Shown here: positions 7,308 to 15,174 of the stretch, in pieces
Layout of the letters: each line of letters opens with the position of its first letter
Numbering within the stretch: position 1 is the stretch's first letter
Source: Arcticimaribacter sp002477625
GTDB lineage: Bacteria; Bacteroidota; Bacteroidia; Flavobacteriales; Flavobacteriaceae
DNA length: 64,000 nucleotides
NCBI GenBank assembly: GCA_943846665.1
Contig: OX044358.1
Location: 620,001-684,000 of the forward strand
Direction of reading: 5' to 3'
Program-made: the position numbers and the translations under genes
Notes under the pieces: model-generated
What the model was told of the DNA's origin: nothing
The model's input: the letters and a program-made list of their open reading frames with translations, nothing else
The model's database searches: none

Positions 7308-8873
7308 TTAGTCCTCTATTGTACGAATCGCTTTTAAGTATCTGTTCAATTCTTTTTTAACTACTGGGAACAAGAAAAAGAGACCGACCATATTTGGGAA
7401 TACCATCGCAAAGATCATTGCATCCGAGAAAGCCCAAATTGAATTCATACTAGCAGAAGCTCCGATGATTACAAAAGTTAAGAACAATAATTTATAAGCT
7501 AAATCTGCTGCTTGGCCTCTACCGAATAAATATTTCCAAGATTGTAAGCCGTAATAGGACCAAGAAATCATTGTTGAAACCGCGAATAAAACAACGGCTA
7601 TTGTTAAGAATATATTAGAATACGGAATGTATTGCGCAAAAGCCATGGAGGTAATTCCAGCACCTTCATACGAAATACCGTCGATCATTACAGCCCCTTC
7701 TCCTCCGTACTGAAAAGCACCACCGAAGTTGAATATAATAATCACCAAGGCAGTCATGGTACAGATCACTACCGTATCAATAAAGGGCTCTAATAAAGCC
7801 ACCAACCCTTCTGAAGCCGAATATTTTGTTTTAACGGCTGAATGTGCAATTGAAGCAGAACCAGCACCCGCTTCATTAGAGAAGGCTGCTCGTTTAAAAC
7901 CGACCAATAAAACCCCAATAAAACTTCCAACACCTATTGCCGTTGGATTAAAAGCTTCTCTAAAAATCATCGAAAACGCATCGTCGATAAGGGTGTAATT
8001 ACTGAATATAATATAGAGACATGCAACAACGTACATTACAGCCATAAAAGGAACTACTTTTTCTGTAACCTGTGCAATTCTTTTGATTCCTCCAATGATG
8101 ATGATACCGACTAAAATAGCGAGGACAATACCGATCCAAAAGCCTGCTGCAGTACTCTGCAAATTCATTAAATCTTTTAATACAATGGTGGCTTGATTGG
8201 ATTGAGCAGCGTTTCCGCCACCAAACGAACCTCCAATACAGAAAATCGCAAAAAATACAGCGGCAACTTTCCCTAAGGTTGTAAAGCCTCTTTCTTTTAA
8301 ACCTTTACTTATATAATACATTGGACCCCCATAAATGGTTCCATCTTCACCAACATCTCGATACTGAACTCCTAGGGTACATTCGACAAACTTAGACGAC
8401 ATTCCCAATAAGCCACAAATAACCATCCAAAAAGTTGCCCCAGGGCCACCCAAAGCAATAGCCAATGCAACACCAGCAATATTTCCATTCCCAACGGTAC
8501 CAGAAACAGCAGTTGCTAGCGCCTGAAAATGCGTTACCTCGCCTTCATCACCCTCACCAGATTTTTTTCCACCATGACCCTCATCCAATTCGTCGTATTT
8601 TCCACGAACAACATTAATTGCTGTTGGAAACCTTCGGATGTTTACAAAACCAAAATAAATTGTAAAAAACAATGCACTACCAACCAAGAGAATTAAAACA
8701 AAGGGAGTGCCTAAAATTTCGAAAAATATGATGTTTGAAATGGTATCTGAAAAAGGCTTAAAGGCCTCATCTATTTGTTGATCTAACCCCTTTTCTTGAG
8801 CAAAAATTGAGGGGATCGAAAGAGCCGATAAAAGTAGGAATAGGTATTTCGATTTGTTTGTGAGATACTTCAT
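7308..8873 (-). CDS. alanine/glycine:cation symporter (AGCS family)
   Basis: A 521-residue inner-membrane transporter. It begins with a cleavable-looking signal peptide (LFLLLSALSIPSIFAQ), common in Bacteroidota members of the family, followed by about 10-11 membrane spans. Family signatures include TAVSGTVGNGNIAGVALAI, GGPMYYISKGL and the conserved NEAGAGSASIAHSA loop. Members take up alanine or glycine with Na+, which fits the Na+ gradient that NQR would generate in this organism. Its stop lies 4 bp from the start of the ComEA-like gene, in the same direction. Confidence 0.9.
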   Translation of the reverse strand: MKYLTNKSKYLFLLLSALSIPSIFAQEKGLDQQIDEAFKPFSDTISNIIFFEILGTPFVLILLVGSALFFTIYFGFVNIRRFPTAINVVRGKYDELDEGHGGKKSGEGDEGEVTHFQALATAVSGTVGNGNIAGVALAIALGGPGATFWMVICGLLGMSSKFVECTLGVQYRDVGEDGTIYGGPMYYISKGLKERGFTTLGKVAAVFFAIFCIGGSFGGGNAAQSNQATIVLKDLMNLQSTAAGFWIGIVLAILVGIIIIGGIKRIAQVTEKVVPFMAVMYVVACLYIIFSNYTLIDDAFSMIFREAFNPTAIGVGSFIGVLLVGFKRAAFSNEAGAGSASIAHSAVKTKYSASEGLVALLEPFIDTVVICTMTALVIIIFNFGGAFQYGGEGAVMIDGISYEGAGITSMAFAQYIPYSNIFLTIAVVLFAVSTMISWSYYGLQSWKYLFGRGQAADLAYKLLFLTFVIIGASASMNSIWAFSDAMIFAMVFPNMVGLFFLFPVVKKELNRYLKAIRTIED

Positions 8874-8953
8874 AGTTTGTAATCTTCTAAATTAGTTGAT
8901 GACCAAGATCGAAAAATTAGGTTAGAAAACAAACTTTAATCCAAAGTCATTTA

Positions 8954-9172
8954 TTACAAATCAAAAACAGAGGTGCGTTTTGTGTAGATCATGTCCTTCA
9001 ATTTCATCCAGAAGGCAAGGGTCAGGTAGAGACCAAAAAAACCTCCAAAAGTTGCGAAAGATGCGTAAATAAAAAACAGACGGACATTCTTAACTTTCAT
9101 GCCCAAAGTATCTGCAAAGCGACTACTTACTTCAAAGCCATGCTTTTCCAACCAATGTCTTATTTTATTCAT
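8954..9172 (-). CDS. PspC-domain small membrane protein
   Basis: A 72-residue protein with a cytoplasmic N-terminal part (IRHWLEKHGFEVSSRFADTLGMKVKNVRLFFIYASF) and one hydrophobic segment (residues about 33-56), the layout of the PspC domain. PspC proteins sense envelope stress or toxin-antitoxin partners in other bacteria; the role in Bacteroidota is less clear. Its ATG overlaps the last codons of the DUF2851 gene by 8 bp, so translation is probably coupled to that interrupted gene. Confidence 0.75.
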   Translation of the reverse strand: MNKIRHWLEKHGFEVSSRFADTLGMKVKNVRLFFIYASFATFGGFFGLYLTLAFWMKLKDMIYTKRTSVFDL

Positions 9173-10451
9173 GTTTAGAGGTTCTACTTAATAAGGTATA
9201 TCTGACGGTGCAATTTAAGCATTTTTTCATATCACAATAGGTCGTTTTTAACTGAATTAAGCTTTGTGAATCCAAAACGGAAGTTGCGCTCACTTTTAAT
9301 TTCTCAAATCCAGAAACAATACTGTTCTTCTCCGGCTTTATTTGCTGCGCCCAATCAAAAACGAGTTCCGAAGGGTCATTACCCCTGTGGTTCTCGTAGG
9401 CAAATTTCAATGGAATTATGGTATTGATCAACAACAGCTCTTGGAAGGCTTTAGAAAGGACTTTATTTCTTGCCGTAGAACTTTTGCCAAAGACATAATG
9501 GGTTTTCCAATAGTCGGAAACTCGAACCGCTGCAAGCCAAGCGGTATTGAACTGATCTTCTTTTTGGATAAACCGAGAGAAGAGCCCTTGGGTTGAACTA
9601 TATAATTGAGCTAATTGTACCCAGCGAATGGTTGGGAAATTAATAGGCCGCAACCGACTGTATTGCATACTTAGGCCTTCTATTGTTTGGAATTGATGTT
9701 TACGTTTTAGATAGGAATAGGTTGTTCCTAAGGTTTCTTGATAGAAATCATTGTAGGGTGGATTCAACATGCCCGACATACCCATAAACAAGGCTTCGAG
9801 CTTTCCTACCTCATCCCAGTTTTTTCGAATCACATGGAAGGGTATGGCCTTGGCTACTTCAAGAAAAGAGGCCCCATTTACATTCAAGCCAAAGTTTTTG
9901 GCGAGTAGCATAAAACAAACTGCCTCCCAATCGTTTTTGAATTGTTTCAACAATTCCTCGATCAGCTTAGACTTGCGTTCAATACGTTCTATAAAGAGAC
10001 GCTCTTTCCAATGTGTCCAAATCATGCTGTCGATCGTATGGATCTGTTCTTCACAAGGAATCCATTGGGGTCGTTACAAAAATTGCTTCTTGTATTGTTT
10101 TATTAAAATTGGGGAAACAATCTTAGACAACTCCAAGCTAGGAAGCGGCATACCCGATTGTGTAACCACCGGAACATCATCCTCCCAAACCAAATGCAGG
10201 ATTACTGCATCATAATTAGAATCTTGATGGTGTTGATGCGCAAACCAATCGGATGATTTTAAATGAATTTCAACATGACCAACCCAGTCCAATTGATCGA
10301 TCTTTAATTGAGCATTAGAAAAATCTGGTCCGGCTTGAGTATTATAAACCCCTTGTTTCACGACCTGCAAAGATGAACCTTGGGTAGTAACAAGGTTGTC
10401 GTGAGGAAATTTTTGATGCTTCCACAAAAAGTGTAAAAAATCTTCTTTCAT
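9165..10451 (-). pseudogene. DUF2851 family gene interrupted by an in-frame TAA
   Basis: A single frame from ATG 10449-10451 to TAA 9165-9167 covers 429 codons, the usual size of the Bacteroidota family DUF2851. It is broken by TAA at 10074-10076 (codon 126). The first part starts MKEDFLHFLWKHQKF and has GPDFSNAQLKIDQLDWVGHVEIHLKSSDW, a hallmark of the family. The second part resumes in the same frame as RPQWIPCEEQIHTID and continues through WKERLFIERIERKS to a Cys-rich end (CDMKKCLNC). No shift is needed, so one substitution (for example AAA to TAA) or a base error explains it. The biochemical function of the family is unknown. Confidence 0.8.
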
Positions 10452-10484
10452 AGGCTTGGGGCAATGAAAAGACTTTAACCTAAA

Positions 10485-10796
10485 CTATACTTCAACAGCT
10501 CCCGTCCATGCCATTATTCCGCCATCCAAATTAAAGGCCGAAGCAATTCCTAATTGTCCTAATAGTTGACAAGCTTGTCCGCTTCGAGCACCAGAACGAC
10601 AGTAAACAAAATAAGATTTGTCTTTGTCCAATGCCTGAATTGCATCCATAAACTCTTGTGGTTGCCTTATATCGATCAGCTGTGCACCTTTGATGTAACC
10701 CGACTCATACTCCTCTTCTGTTCTCACATCCAAGAGGATTGCATCCGGCGTTTCTTCCATTAAGGCTACCCATTCTTTTTGATCTAGATTATTCAT
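10485..10796 (-). CDS. rhodanese-like domain protein
   Basis: A 103-residue single-domain protein. The active-site loop CRSGAR (in YFVYCRSGARSGQ) carries the Cys that would accept sulfur as a persulfide, and LLDVRTEEEYESGYIKGA is the matching N-terminal rhodanese signature. The lack of a signal peptide places it in the cytosol. It is transcribed divergently from the marR-yceI-CDGSH cassette, all of which point to redox or sulfur chemistry. The physiological sulfur acceptor is unknown. Confidence 0.88.
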   Translation of the reverse strand: MNNLDQKEWVALMEETPDAILLDVRTEEEYESGYIKGAQLIDIRQPQEFMDAIQALDKDKSYFVYCRSGARSGQACQLLGQLGIASAFNLDGGIMAWTGAVEV

Positions 10797-10812
10797 CTTA
10801 ATTAATTTTAAT

Positions 10813-10842
10813 CAAATGTAATTGGATTTGATGGATCTTCAA
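10813..10842 (-). promoter_or_regulatory. promoter of the rhodanese gene
   Basis: Minus-strand TTG (10840-10842) and TACATTTG (10813-10820) with exactly 19 nt between them, the textbook Bacteroidota arrangement, 16 bp upstream of the rhodanese ATG. Confidence 0.75.
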
Positions 10843-10865
10843 AACATTATTTTCAATGCTATCTT

Positions 10866-10894
10866 TTGTTTTTTAAATTCTTTTTATATATTTG
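10866..10894 (+). promoter_or_regulatory. promoter of the marR-yceI-CDGSH cassette
   Basis: TTG at 10866-10868 and TATATTTG at 10887-10894 are 18 nt apart. The -7 element touches the palindromic operator at 10894-10916, so a bound repressor would block the start site. Confidence 0.7.
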
Positions 10895-10916
10895 TACCTA
10901 CAAATATTGTAAGTAC
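10894..10916 (+). promoter_or_regulatory. palindromic operator, probably of the MarR-type regulator
   Basis: A 23 nt dyad whose arms read GTACcTACAA and TTGTaAGTAC around a 3 nt centre, with one mismatch per arm. It lies between the -7 element and the marR ATG, the usual place for MarR autorepression. Binding itself is inferred. Confidence 0.65.
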
Positions 10917-10921
10917 AATAC

Positions 10922-11368
10922 ATGAGTAAGCAATTAACAAAAGAAACGGTGATAAGCCTTTTGAGGAGTGGATATAAAGTCAACGATGAACTTTCTGCTC
11001 TATTTAAAACCCATGGGATCTCTTTACCTCAATTCAATGTATTGCGTATACTGAGGGGACGAAAAGGAGAAGCAGCCAATTTGTCGACCATCCAGAAACA
11101 GATGATTCATAAAATGAGCAACACAACTCGTCTGATCGACAAACTTATCGAAGGCGGTTATGTAAATCGCTTTGTGTGTGAAAAAAATCGGCGTAAGATT
11201 GAGATTTTCATAACCAAAAAAGGACTTGAATTATTGAACTCACTAGATGACAAACTAGAAACTAAAGAACAGTTTCTAATGAACAACTTAGATAATAAGG
11301 AGAAAGAAGAATTGATGCGACTTCTTTCTAAAATACAAACCAGCATTATATCAGAAAATAAATTATAA
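10922..11368 (+). CDS. MarR-family transcriptional regulator
   Basis: A 148-residue winged-helix protein. The recognition region (MIHKMSNTTRLIDKLIEGGYVNR) and the wing (EKNRRKIEIFITKKG) are typical of MarR dimers, with helical ends for dimerisation. One Cys (VNRFVCEKN) lies at the base of the wing, so redox sensing is possible but not shown. Directly upstream is a palindromic operator overlapping its own promoter, and directly downstream, 17 bp away, are yceI and a CDGSH ORF. The likely role is autoregulated control of this small cassette. Confidence 0.88.
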   Translation: MSKQLTKETVISLLRSGYKVNDELSALFKTHGISLPQFNVLRILRGRKGEAANLSTIQKQMIHKMSNTTRLIDKLIEGGYVNRFVCEKNRRKIEIFITKKGLELLNSLDDKLETKEQFLMNNLDNKEKEELMRLLSKIQTSIISENKL

Positions 11369-11385
11369 TTTAAAAAGAAACGAAA

Positions 11386-11955
11386 ATGAAAAAAACAATT
11401 GCAACCCTACTTTTAGCAACAGCTGCTTTTTTTAGCATCCAAAACCTAAGTGCACAAGAAACTACAATCAATGCGGCAGAAAGCTCTATTAACTGGTTGG
11501 GTAAAAAAGTTACTGGACAACACGAAGGAAACATCAGCCTAGTATCTGGGAAATTAGAAATGGAAGGCGAAGTGCTAAGGGGTGGATCTTTTACCGTTGA
11601 CATGAACTCAATGACCGTTACTGATATTGAAGGAGAATATGCTGAGAAACTTAAAGGACATTTAAAATCAGATGACTTTTTTGGGGTAGCTACACACCCT
11701 GAGGCAACGTTAATATTCACATCAGTTGAAGCGAAAGGGACTGGTTTGTTCACGGTAACAGGCGATTTCACCATCAAAGGAAAAACAAACCCTGCAACTT
11801 TTGATCTTCAAATAAGTGTTGGAGAAGCAACGGCAAAAGTAATCATCGACCGATCGCTTTACGACATCCGTTATGGATCTACTTCTTTCTTTGACAACCT
11901 CGGAGATAAAGTAATTTACAACGACTTCGAATTAGACGTAACCTTAAAACTATAA
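11386..11955 (+). CDS. YceI-family periplasmic lipid-binding protein
   Basis: A 189-residue protein with a clear signal peptide (LLLATAAFFSIQNLSAQ) and a YceI/lipocalin-like beta-barrel. Characteristic stretches are SSINWLGKKVTGQHEG, HLKSDDFFGVATHPEATLIF and GDFTIKGKTNPATFDL. Family members bind polyisoprenoids such as isoprenoid quinones and are induced by stress in several bacteria. It sits between marR and the tiny CDGSH gene, and is probably expressed with them. The ligand here is inferred from the family. Confidence 0.9.
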   Translation: MKKTIATLLLATAAFFSIQNLSAQETTINAAESSINWLGKKVTGQHEGNISLVSGKLEMEGEVLRGGSFTVDMNSMTVTDIEGEYAEKLKGHLKSDDFFGVATHPEATLIFTSVEAKGTGLFTVTGDFTIKGKTNPATFDLQISVGEATAKVIIDRSLYDIRYGSTSFFDNLGDKVIYNDFELDVTLKL

Positions 11956-11960
11956 ACATC

Positions 11961-12044
11961 ATGCGAGCAGAACGACCAAAATGCGGCTGTGGAAACACAC
12001 AAAATCCAGAAGGATATTGCGATGGATCACACCTTAATAAATAA
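11961..12044 (+). CDS. 27-residue CDGSH-type iron-sulfur mini-protein (putative)
   Basis: ATG 11961, only 5 bp after the yceI stop, opens a 27-residue frame that is almost nothing but a CDGSH motif: KCGCGNTQNPEGYCDGSH. Cys 8, Cys 10, Cys 20 and His 24 are the ligand set of a 2Fe-2S cluster (3 Cys, 1 His); the spacing between the second and third Cys is one residue longer than in the common pattern. Known CDGSH proteins are usually over 55 residues, so this would be a minimal form. The motif is too specific to be chance, but translation is unproven. Confidence 0.65.
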   Translation: MRAERPKCGCGNTQNPEGYCDGSHLNK

Positions 12045-12056
12045 TTTGTGATTCTA

Positions 12057-12086
12057 TTGGATTAAAAATATTTTGAGCTATATTTG
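12057..12086 (+). promoter_or_regulatory. trp operon promoter
   Basis: TTG at 12057-12059 and TATATTTG at 12079-12086 with 19 nt between them, a perfect Bacteroidota promoter, starting the leader transcript just before the leader peptide at 12092. Confidence 0.85.
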
Positions 12087-12091
12087 AACCA

Positions 12092-12133
12092 ATGAAACGA
12101 AATACAAATTTTACAGCATGGTGGAACGAATAA
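12092..12133 (+). CDS. trpL: trp leader peptide
   Basis: A 13-residue ORF, MKRNTNFTAWWNE, with tandem Trp codons at 12119-12124, only 6 nt after the promoter -7 element and 79 nt before trpE. Tandem codons for the end product of the following operon, followed by alternative hairpins and a terminator, are the hallmark of ribosome-mediated attenuation. There is no Shine-Dalgarno, as expected for this lineage. The ORF is too short to be found by gene callers. Confidence 0.88.
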   Translation: MKRNTNFTAWWNE

Positions 12134-12200
12134 ATTAATTTATTCGTGATCAACGCTATTTCAATATATCAAAGGCTTGTCATCACGACAAGCCTTTTTT
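12127..12200 (+). terminator. trp attenuator: competing hairpins and terminator
   Basis: Three pairings are visible. 1:2 is CGAATAAA / TTTATTCG (12127-12146), whose 5' arm overlaps the leader stop. 3:4 is an 11 bp terminator stem AAAGGCTTGTC / GACAAGCCTTT (12171-12197, 5 nt loop) with a T tail to 12200. A possible 2:3 antiterminator pairs TCGTGAT (12144-12150) with ATCACGA (12182-12188), which would open the terminator. A ribosome stalled at the Trp codons would cover segment 1 and favour 2:3, hence read-through into trpE. The hairpins are seen; the switching is inferred. Confidence 0.8.
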
Positions 12201-12212
12201 AATTTTAGACCT

Positions 12213-13613
12213 ATGAAGACCTTTACATTACAATCGCAACATAAAAAAATACTGGCAGATACGCTGACACCAGTAAGTGCGTATTTAAAGATTCGAGATG
12301 TTTTTCCGCACAGTTTGCTTCTAGAGAGTAGCGACTACCATGCGAACAACAAAAACTTTTCGTACATCTGTTGTAATCCTATTGCTTCCATAGAATTGAA
12401 AAACAAACAGCTCAGCATTCAGTACCCAAACGGCGAGCGCACAAGTGAAACCCTAAAGGCAGATACCAATATCCCAGAACGCATTCATCAATTTTCACAA
12501 CAATTTGAGAGTGAAGACTACCCATTTAAATTCATTAGTAACGGTATTTTTGGTTATATCGCCCACGATGCGGTAGCGCATTTCGAAAATCTAGAATTGA
12601 ACCAAGAAAAAGAAGGGCTCGATATTCCCGAAATATACTATGCTGTATATCAAAACATCATTGCGATTAGTCTTTTCAATCATGAAGCCCATTTGTTCTC
12701 CCATGTATATAACGAACAGCATAATATTGAGACCATAGAACAATTGCTTGAAGCCAAAAACAGCACCCGATTTTCTTTTGAGAAAGTAGGTGGCAAAACT
12801 TCAAATCTAACAGATGAAGAATACCTAAAATTTGTGGACCAAGGGAAACAACACTGTTTCCGTGGCGATGTCTTTCAATTGGTTCTTTCCCGTCGTTTTT
12901 CTCAGAAATTTAAAGGAGATGAATTCAATGTATACCGTACGCTGCGTTCCATCAACCCTTCCCCCTATCTCTTCTTTTTTGACTACGGAGATTTCAAGAT
13001 TTTTGGAAGTTCACCCGAGGCTCAAATCATTGTAGAAGAAGGGAAAGCAGAGATACATCCCATTGCAGGAACGTTTAAACGAACAGGAAATGATGAGCAA
13101 GACAAGCAAGCTGCATTAGAACTCGCCAAAGATCCAAAGGAAAATAGTGAGCATGTAATGCTGGTCGATTTAGCTCGGAACGATTTGAGTAGAAATGGTT
13201 CTGAGGTGGTTGTAGAAAAAAACAGGGAGGTTCAATTTTTCTCTCATGTGATTCACTTGGTTTCTAAAGTAACCTGTACCATGAAAAAGGCTGCTAAAAC
13301 CTTTCAGGTTGTTGCCGATACATTCCCTGCAGGAACCCTTAGTGGAGCGCCTAAGCACAATGCACTAAAACTCATCGACCGCTACGAAAAAACAAAACGG
13401 AATTTCTATGGAGGCGCCATTGGATATATGGACTTTAAAGGCAATTTCAATCACGCCATCATCATCCGTTCTTTTTTATCCAAAAATCAAGAACTACACT
13501 ATCAAGCCGGTGCTGGAATAGTAGCCGATTCTGTTCCCGAAAACGAACTACAAGAAGTATATAATAAATTAGGGGCTTTAGACAAAGCCTTAACCTTAGC
13601 CGAAGACGTTTAA
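12213..13613 (+). CDS. trpE: anthranilate synthase component I
   Basis: A 466-residue enzyme that turns chorismate and ammonia into anthranilate, the first step to tryptophan. The C-terminal chorismate-binding domain shows YLKFVDQGKQHCFRGDVFQLVLSR-like sequence, GSSPEAQI, the HPIAGTFKRTG signature and the closing GGAIGYMDFKG and YQAGAGIVADS. The N-terminal feedback domain has LLESSDYH, resembling the LLES element that binds Trp. The ATG at 12213 is chosen because an upstream frame runs into the attenuator stem. trpG follows 1 bp after the stop. Confidence 0.95.
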   Translation: MKTFTLQSQHKKILADTLTPVSAYLKIRDVFPHSLLLESSDYHANNKNFSYICCNPIASIELKNKQLSIQYPNGERTSETLKADTNIPERIHQFSQQFESEDYPFKFISNGIFGYIAHDAVAHFENLELNQEKEGLDIPEIYYAVYQNIIAISLFNHEAHLFSHVYNEQHNIETIEQLLEAKNSTRFSFEKVGGKTSNLTDEEYLKFVDQGKQHCFRGDVFQLVLSRRFSQKFKGDEFNVYRTLRSINPSPYLFFFDYGDFKIFGSSPEAQIIVEEGKAEIHPIAGTFKRTGNDEQDKQAALELAKDPKENSEHVMLVDLARNDLSRNGSEVVVEKNREVQFFSHVIHLVSKVTCTMKKAAKTFQVVADTFPAGTLSGAPKHNALKLIDRYEKTKRNFYGGAIGYMDFKGNFNHAIIIRSFLSKNQELHYQAGAGIVADSVPENELQEVYNKLGALDKALTLAEDV

Positions 13614-13614
13614 T

Positions 13615-14178
13615 ATGAAAAGAGTTTTCCTTATTGACAATTATGATTCGTTCACCTATAATTTGGTGCACTACCTAGAAGAGTCGCATTGCGATGTTAC
13701 CGTAAAACGGAACGACCAATTTGACTTGGATGAACTTGAAGCATTTGACCACATCGTACTTTCGCCCGGACCGGGAATCCCGGAAGAATCTGGCTTACTA
13801 AAAGCAGCTATCGAACGCTATGCCCCTACCAAGAATATTTTGGGTGTTTGCTTGGGTCAACAAGCAATTGCCGAAGTGTTTGGAGCTAAACTCATCAACT
13901 TAGATAAGGTGTACCATGGGGTTGCCACCCCGATTAATATTGTTAAAGATGATGTTCTTTTCACCGATCTTCCCAAGACCTTTGAAGTGGGTCGGTACCA
14001 TTCTTGGGTAGTACAAACACCACTTCCCGATACGTTGATTGCTACTTCTTTTGACGATGAAGGTCAGTTAATGTCCTTACGACACAAAACATTTAAGGTT
14101 TGTGCGGTTCAGTATCACCCAGAGTCTGTACTCACACCCAATGGAAAAAAAATAATAGAAAACTGGATTAATGCGTAA
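13615..14178 (+). CDS. trpG: anthranilate synthase component II (glutamine amidotransferase)
   Basis: A 187-residue class I glutamine amidotransferase that releases ammonia for TrpE. The catalytic triad is visible: Cys in GVCLGQQA, and His and Glu in VQYHPESV; LSPGPGIPEESG is the oxyanion/PGPG loop. It starts 1 bp after trpE and is not fused to trpD, unlike in enteric bacteria. In some bacteria the same subunit also serves p-aminobenzoate synthesis; nothing here decides that. Confidence 0.95.
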   Translation: MKRVFLIDNYDSFTYNLVHYLEESHCDVTVKRNDQFDLDELEAFDHIVLSPGPGIPEESGLLKAAIERYAPTKNILGVCLGQQAIAEVFGAKLINLDKVYHGVATPINIVKDDVLFTDLPKTFEVGRYHSWVVQTPLPDTLIATSFDDEGQLMSLRHKTFKVCAVQYHPESVLTPNGKKIIENWINA

Positions 14179-14181
14179 ACT

Positions 14182-15174
14182 ATGAAAAGCACACTCAACC
14201 GTTTGATTCGACACGAGCAACTTTCCAAAGAAGAAGCCCGACAGATGATCATCAACATTGCAGAGGGGAAATACAACAGCAGTCAGATCGCTTCCTTTTT
14301 GACCGTTTATATGATGCGAAGTATAAGTCTGAGTGAACTCGAAGGTTTTCGCGAAGCACTTCTAGAGCTTTGTATTGCCGTTGACCTGAGTGAATTCGAA
14401 ACCATAGATTTATGCGGAACTGGAGGCGATGAAAAAGACACTTTTAATATTTCAACCCTCTCCTCATTTGTAACTGCTGGTGCAGGAATCCATGTGGCTA
14501 AGCATGGAAATTACGGTGTTTCGTCGGGCTGTGGGTCGAGTAATGTTTTGGAACATCTGGGCATTCGGTTTTCAAACGACGAGGCCTTTTTAAAAGGCTG
14601 TATGGAGCAAGCAGGAATTTGTATTTTACATGCTCCCCTTTTTCATCCAGCAATGAAAAATGTAGCTCCCGTTCGCAAGGATTTAGGAGTAAAAACATTT
14701 TTCAATATGCTAGGTCCTTTGGTCAATCCATCTTTTCCGAAATACCAATTGACTGGGGTTTTCAATTTAGAACTGGCCCGCCTCTACCACTATCTGTTTC
14801 AAAAAACAGAACAGCAGGTTACCGTTCTGTATGACCTCAAAGGGTATGACGAAATCTCGTTAATAGGTCCTACAAAAGCATTAAGCAAAAACAGTGAGCG
14901 CGTATTGACTCCGGCAGATTTTGGCGTAGAGTCGCTTCTGGCTTCGGATATTTCGGGAGGATCGAATGTAGCCTCCTCAGCTGAAATTTTTATGAATGTC
15001 ATCCAAAACAAGGGGACACAAGCACAACAAAACGTTATCTGTGCCAACGCTGGAATGGCCATTGCAACGGCTTTGAATCTTAGCCCAATCGACGGTTTTG
15101 AAAAAGCAAAAGAATCCTTACAGAGCGGCAAAGCCTTACACGCCTTAACAACCCTCCAAAAATTAAGCCTCTAA
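14182..15174 (+). CDS. trpD: anthranilate phosphoribosyltransferase
   Basis: A 330-residue enzyme that joins anthranilate to PRPP. Visible signatures are the PRPP-binding CGTGGDEKDTFNIST loop, KHGNYGVSSGCGSSNVLEHLG and the NMLGPLVNPSFPKYQLTGV segment. The first residues form the helical domain shared with nucleoside phosphorylase class II enzymes. It lies 3 bp after trpG and its stop overlaps the trpC start (TAATG). Confidence 0.95.
   Translation: MKSTLNRLIRHEQLSKEEARQMIINIAEGKYNSSQIASFLTVYMMRSISLSELEGFREALLELCIAVDLSEFETIDLCGTGGDEKDTFNISTLSSFVTAGAGIHVAKHGNYGVSSGCGSSNVLEHLGIRFSNDEAFLKGCMEQAGICILHAPLFHPAMKNVAPVRKDLGVKTFFNMLGPLVNPSFPKYQLTGVFNLELARLYHYLFQKTEQQVTVLYDLKGYDEISLIGPTKALSKNSERVLTPADFGVESLLASDISGGSNVASSAEIFMNVIQNKGTQAQQNVICANAGMAIATALNLSPIDGFEKAKESLQSGKALHALTTLQKLSL

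Noticed and set aside
6468..10451. Stop-codon reassignment or programmed recoding as explanation of the TAG and TAA
   Set aside because: Both codons end many intact genes in the window, and no hairpin or other recoding signal stands out behind them. Mutation or base error is simpler.
12177..12212. Longer trpE start upstream of 12213
   Set aside because: That extension would be encoded by the attenuator terminator itself.
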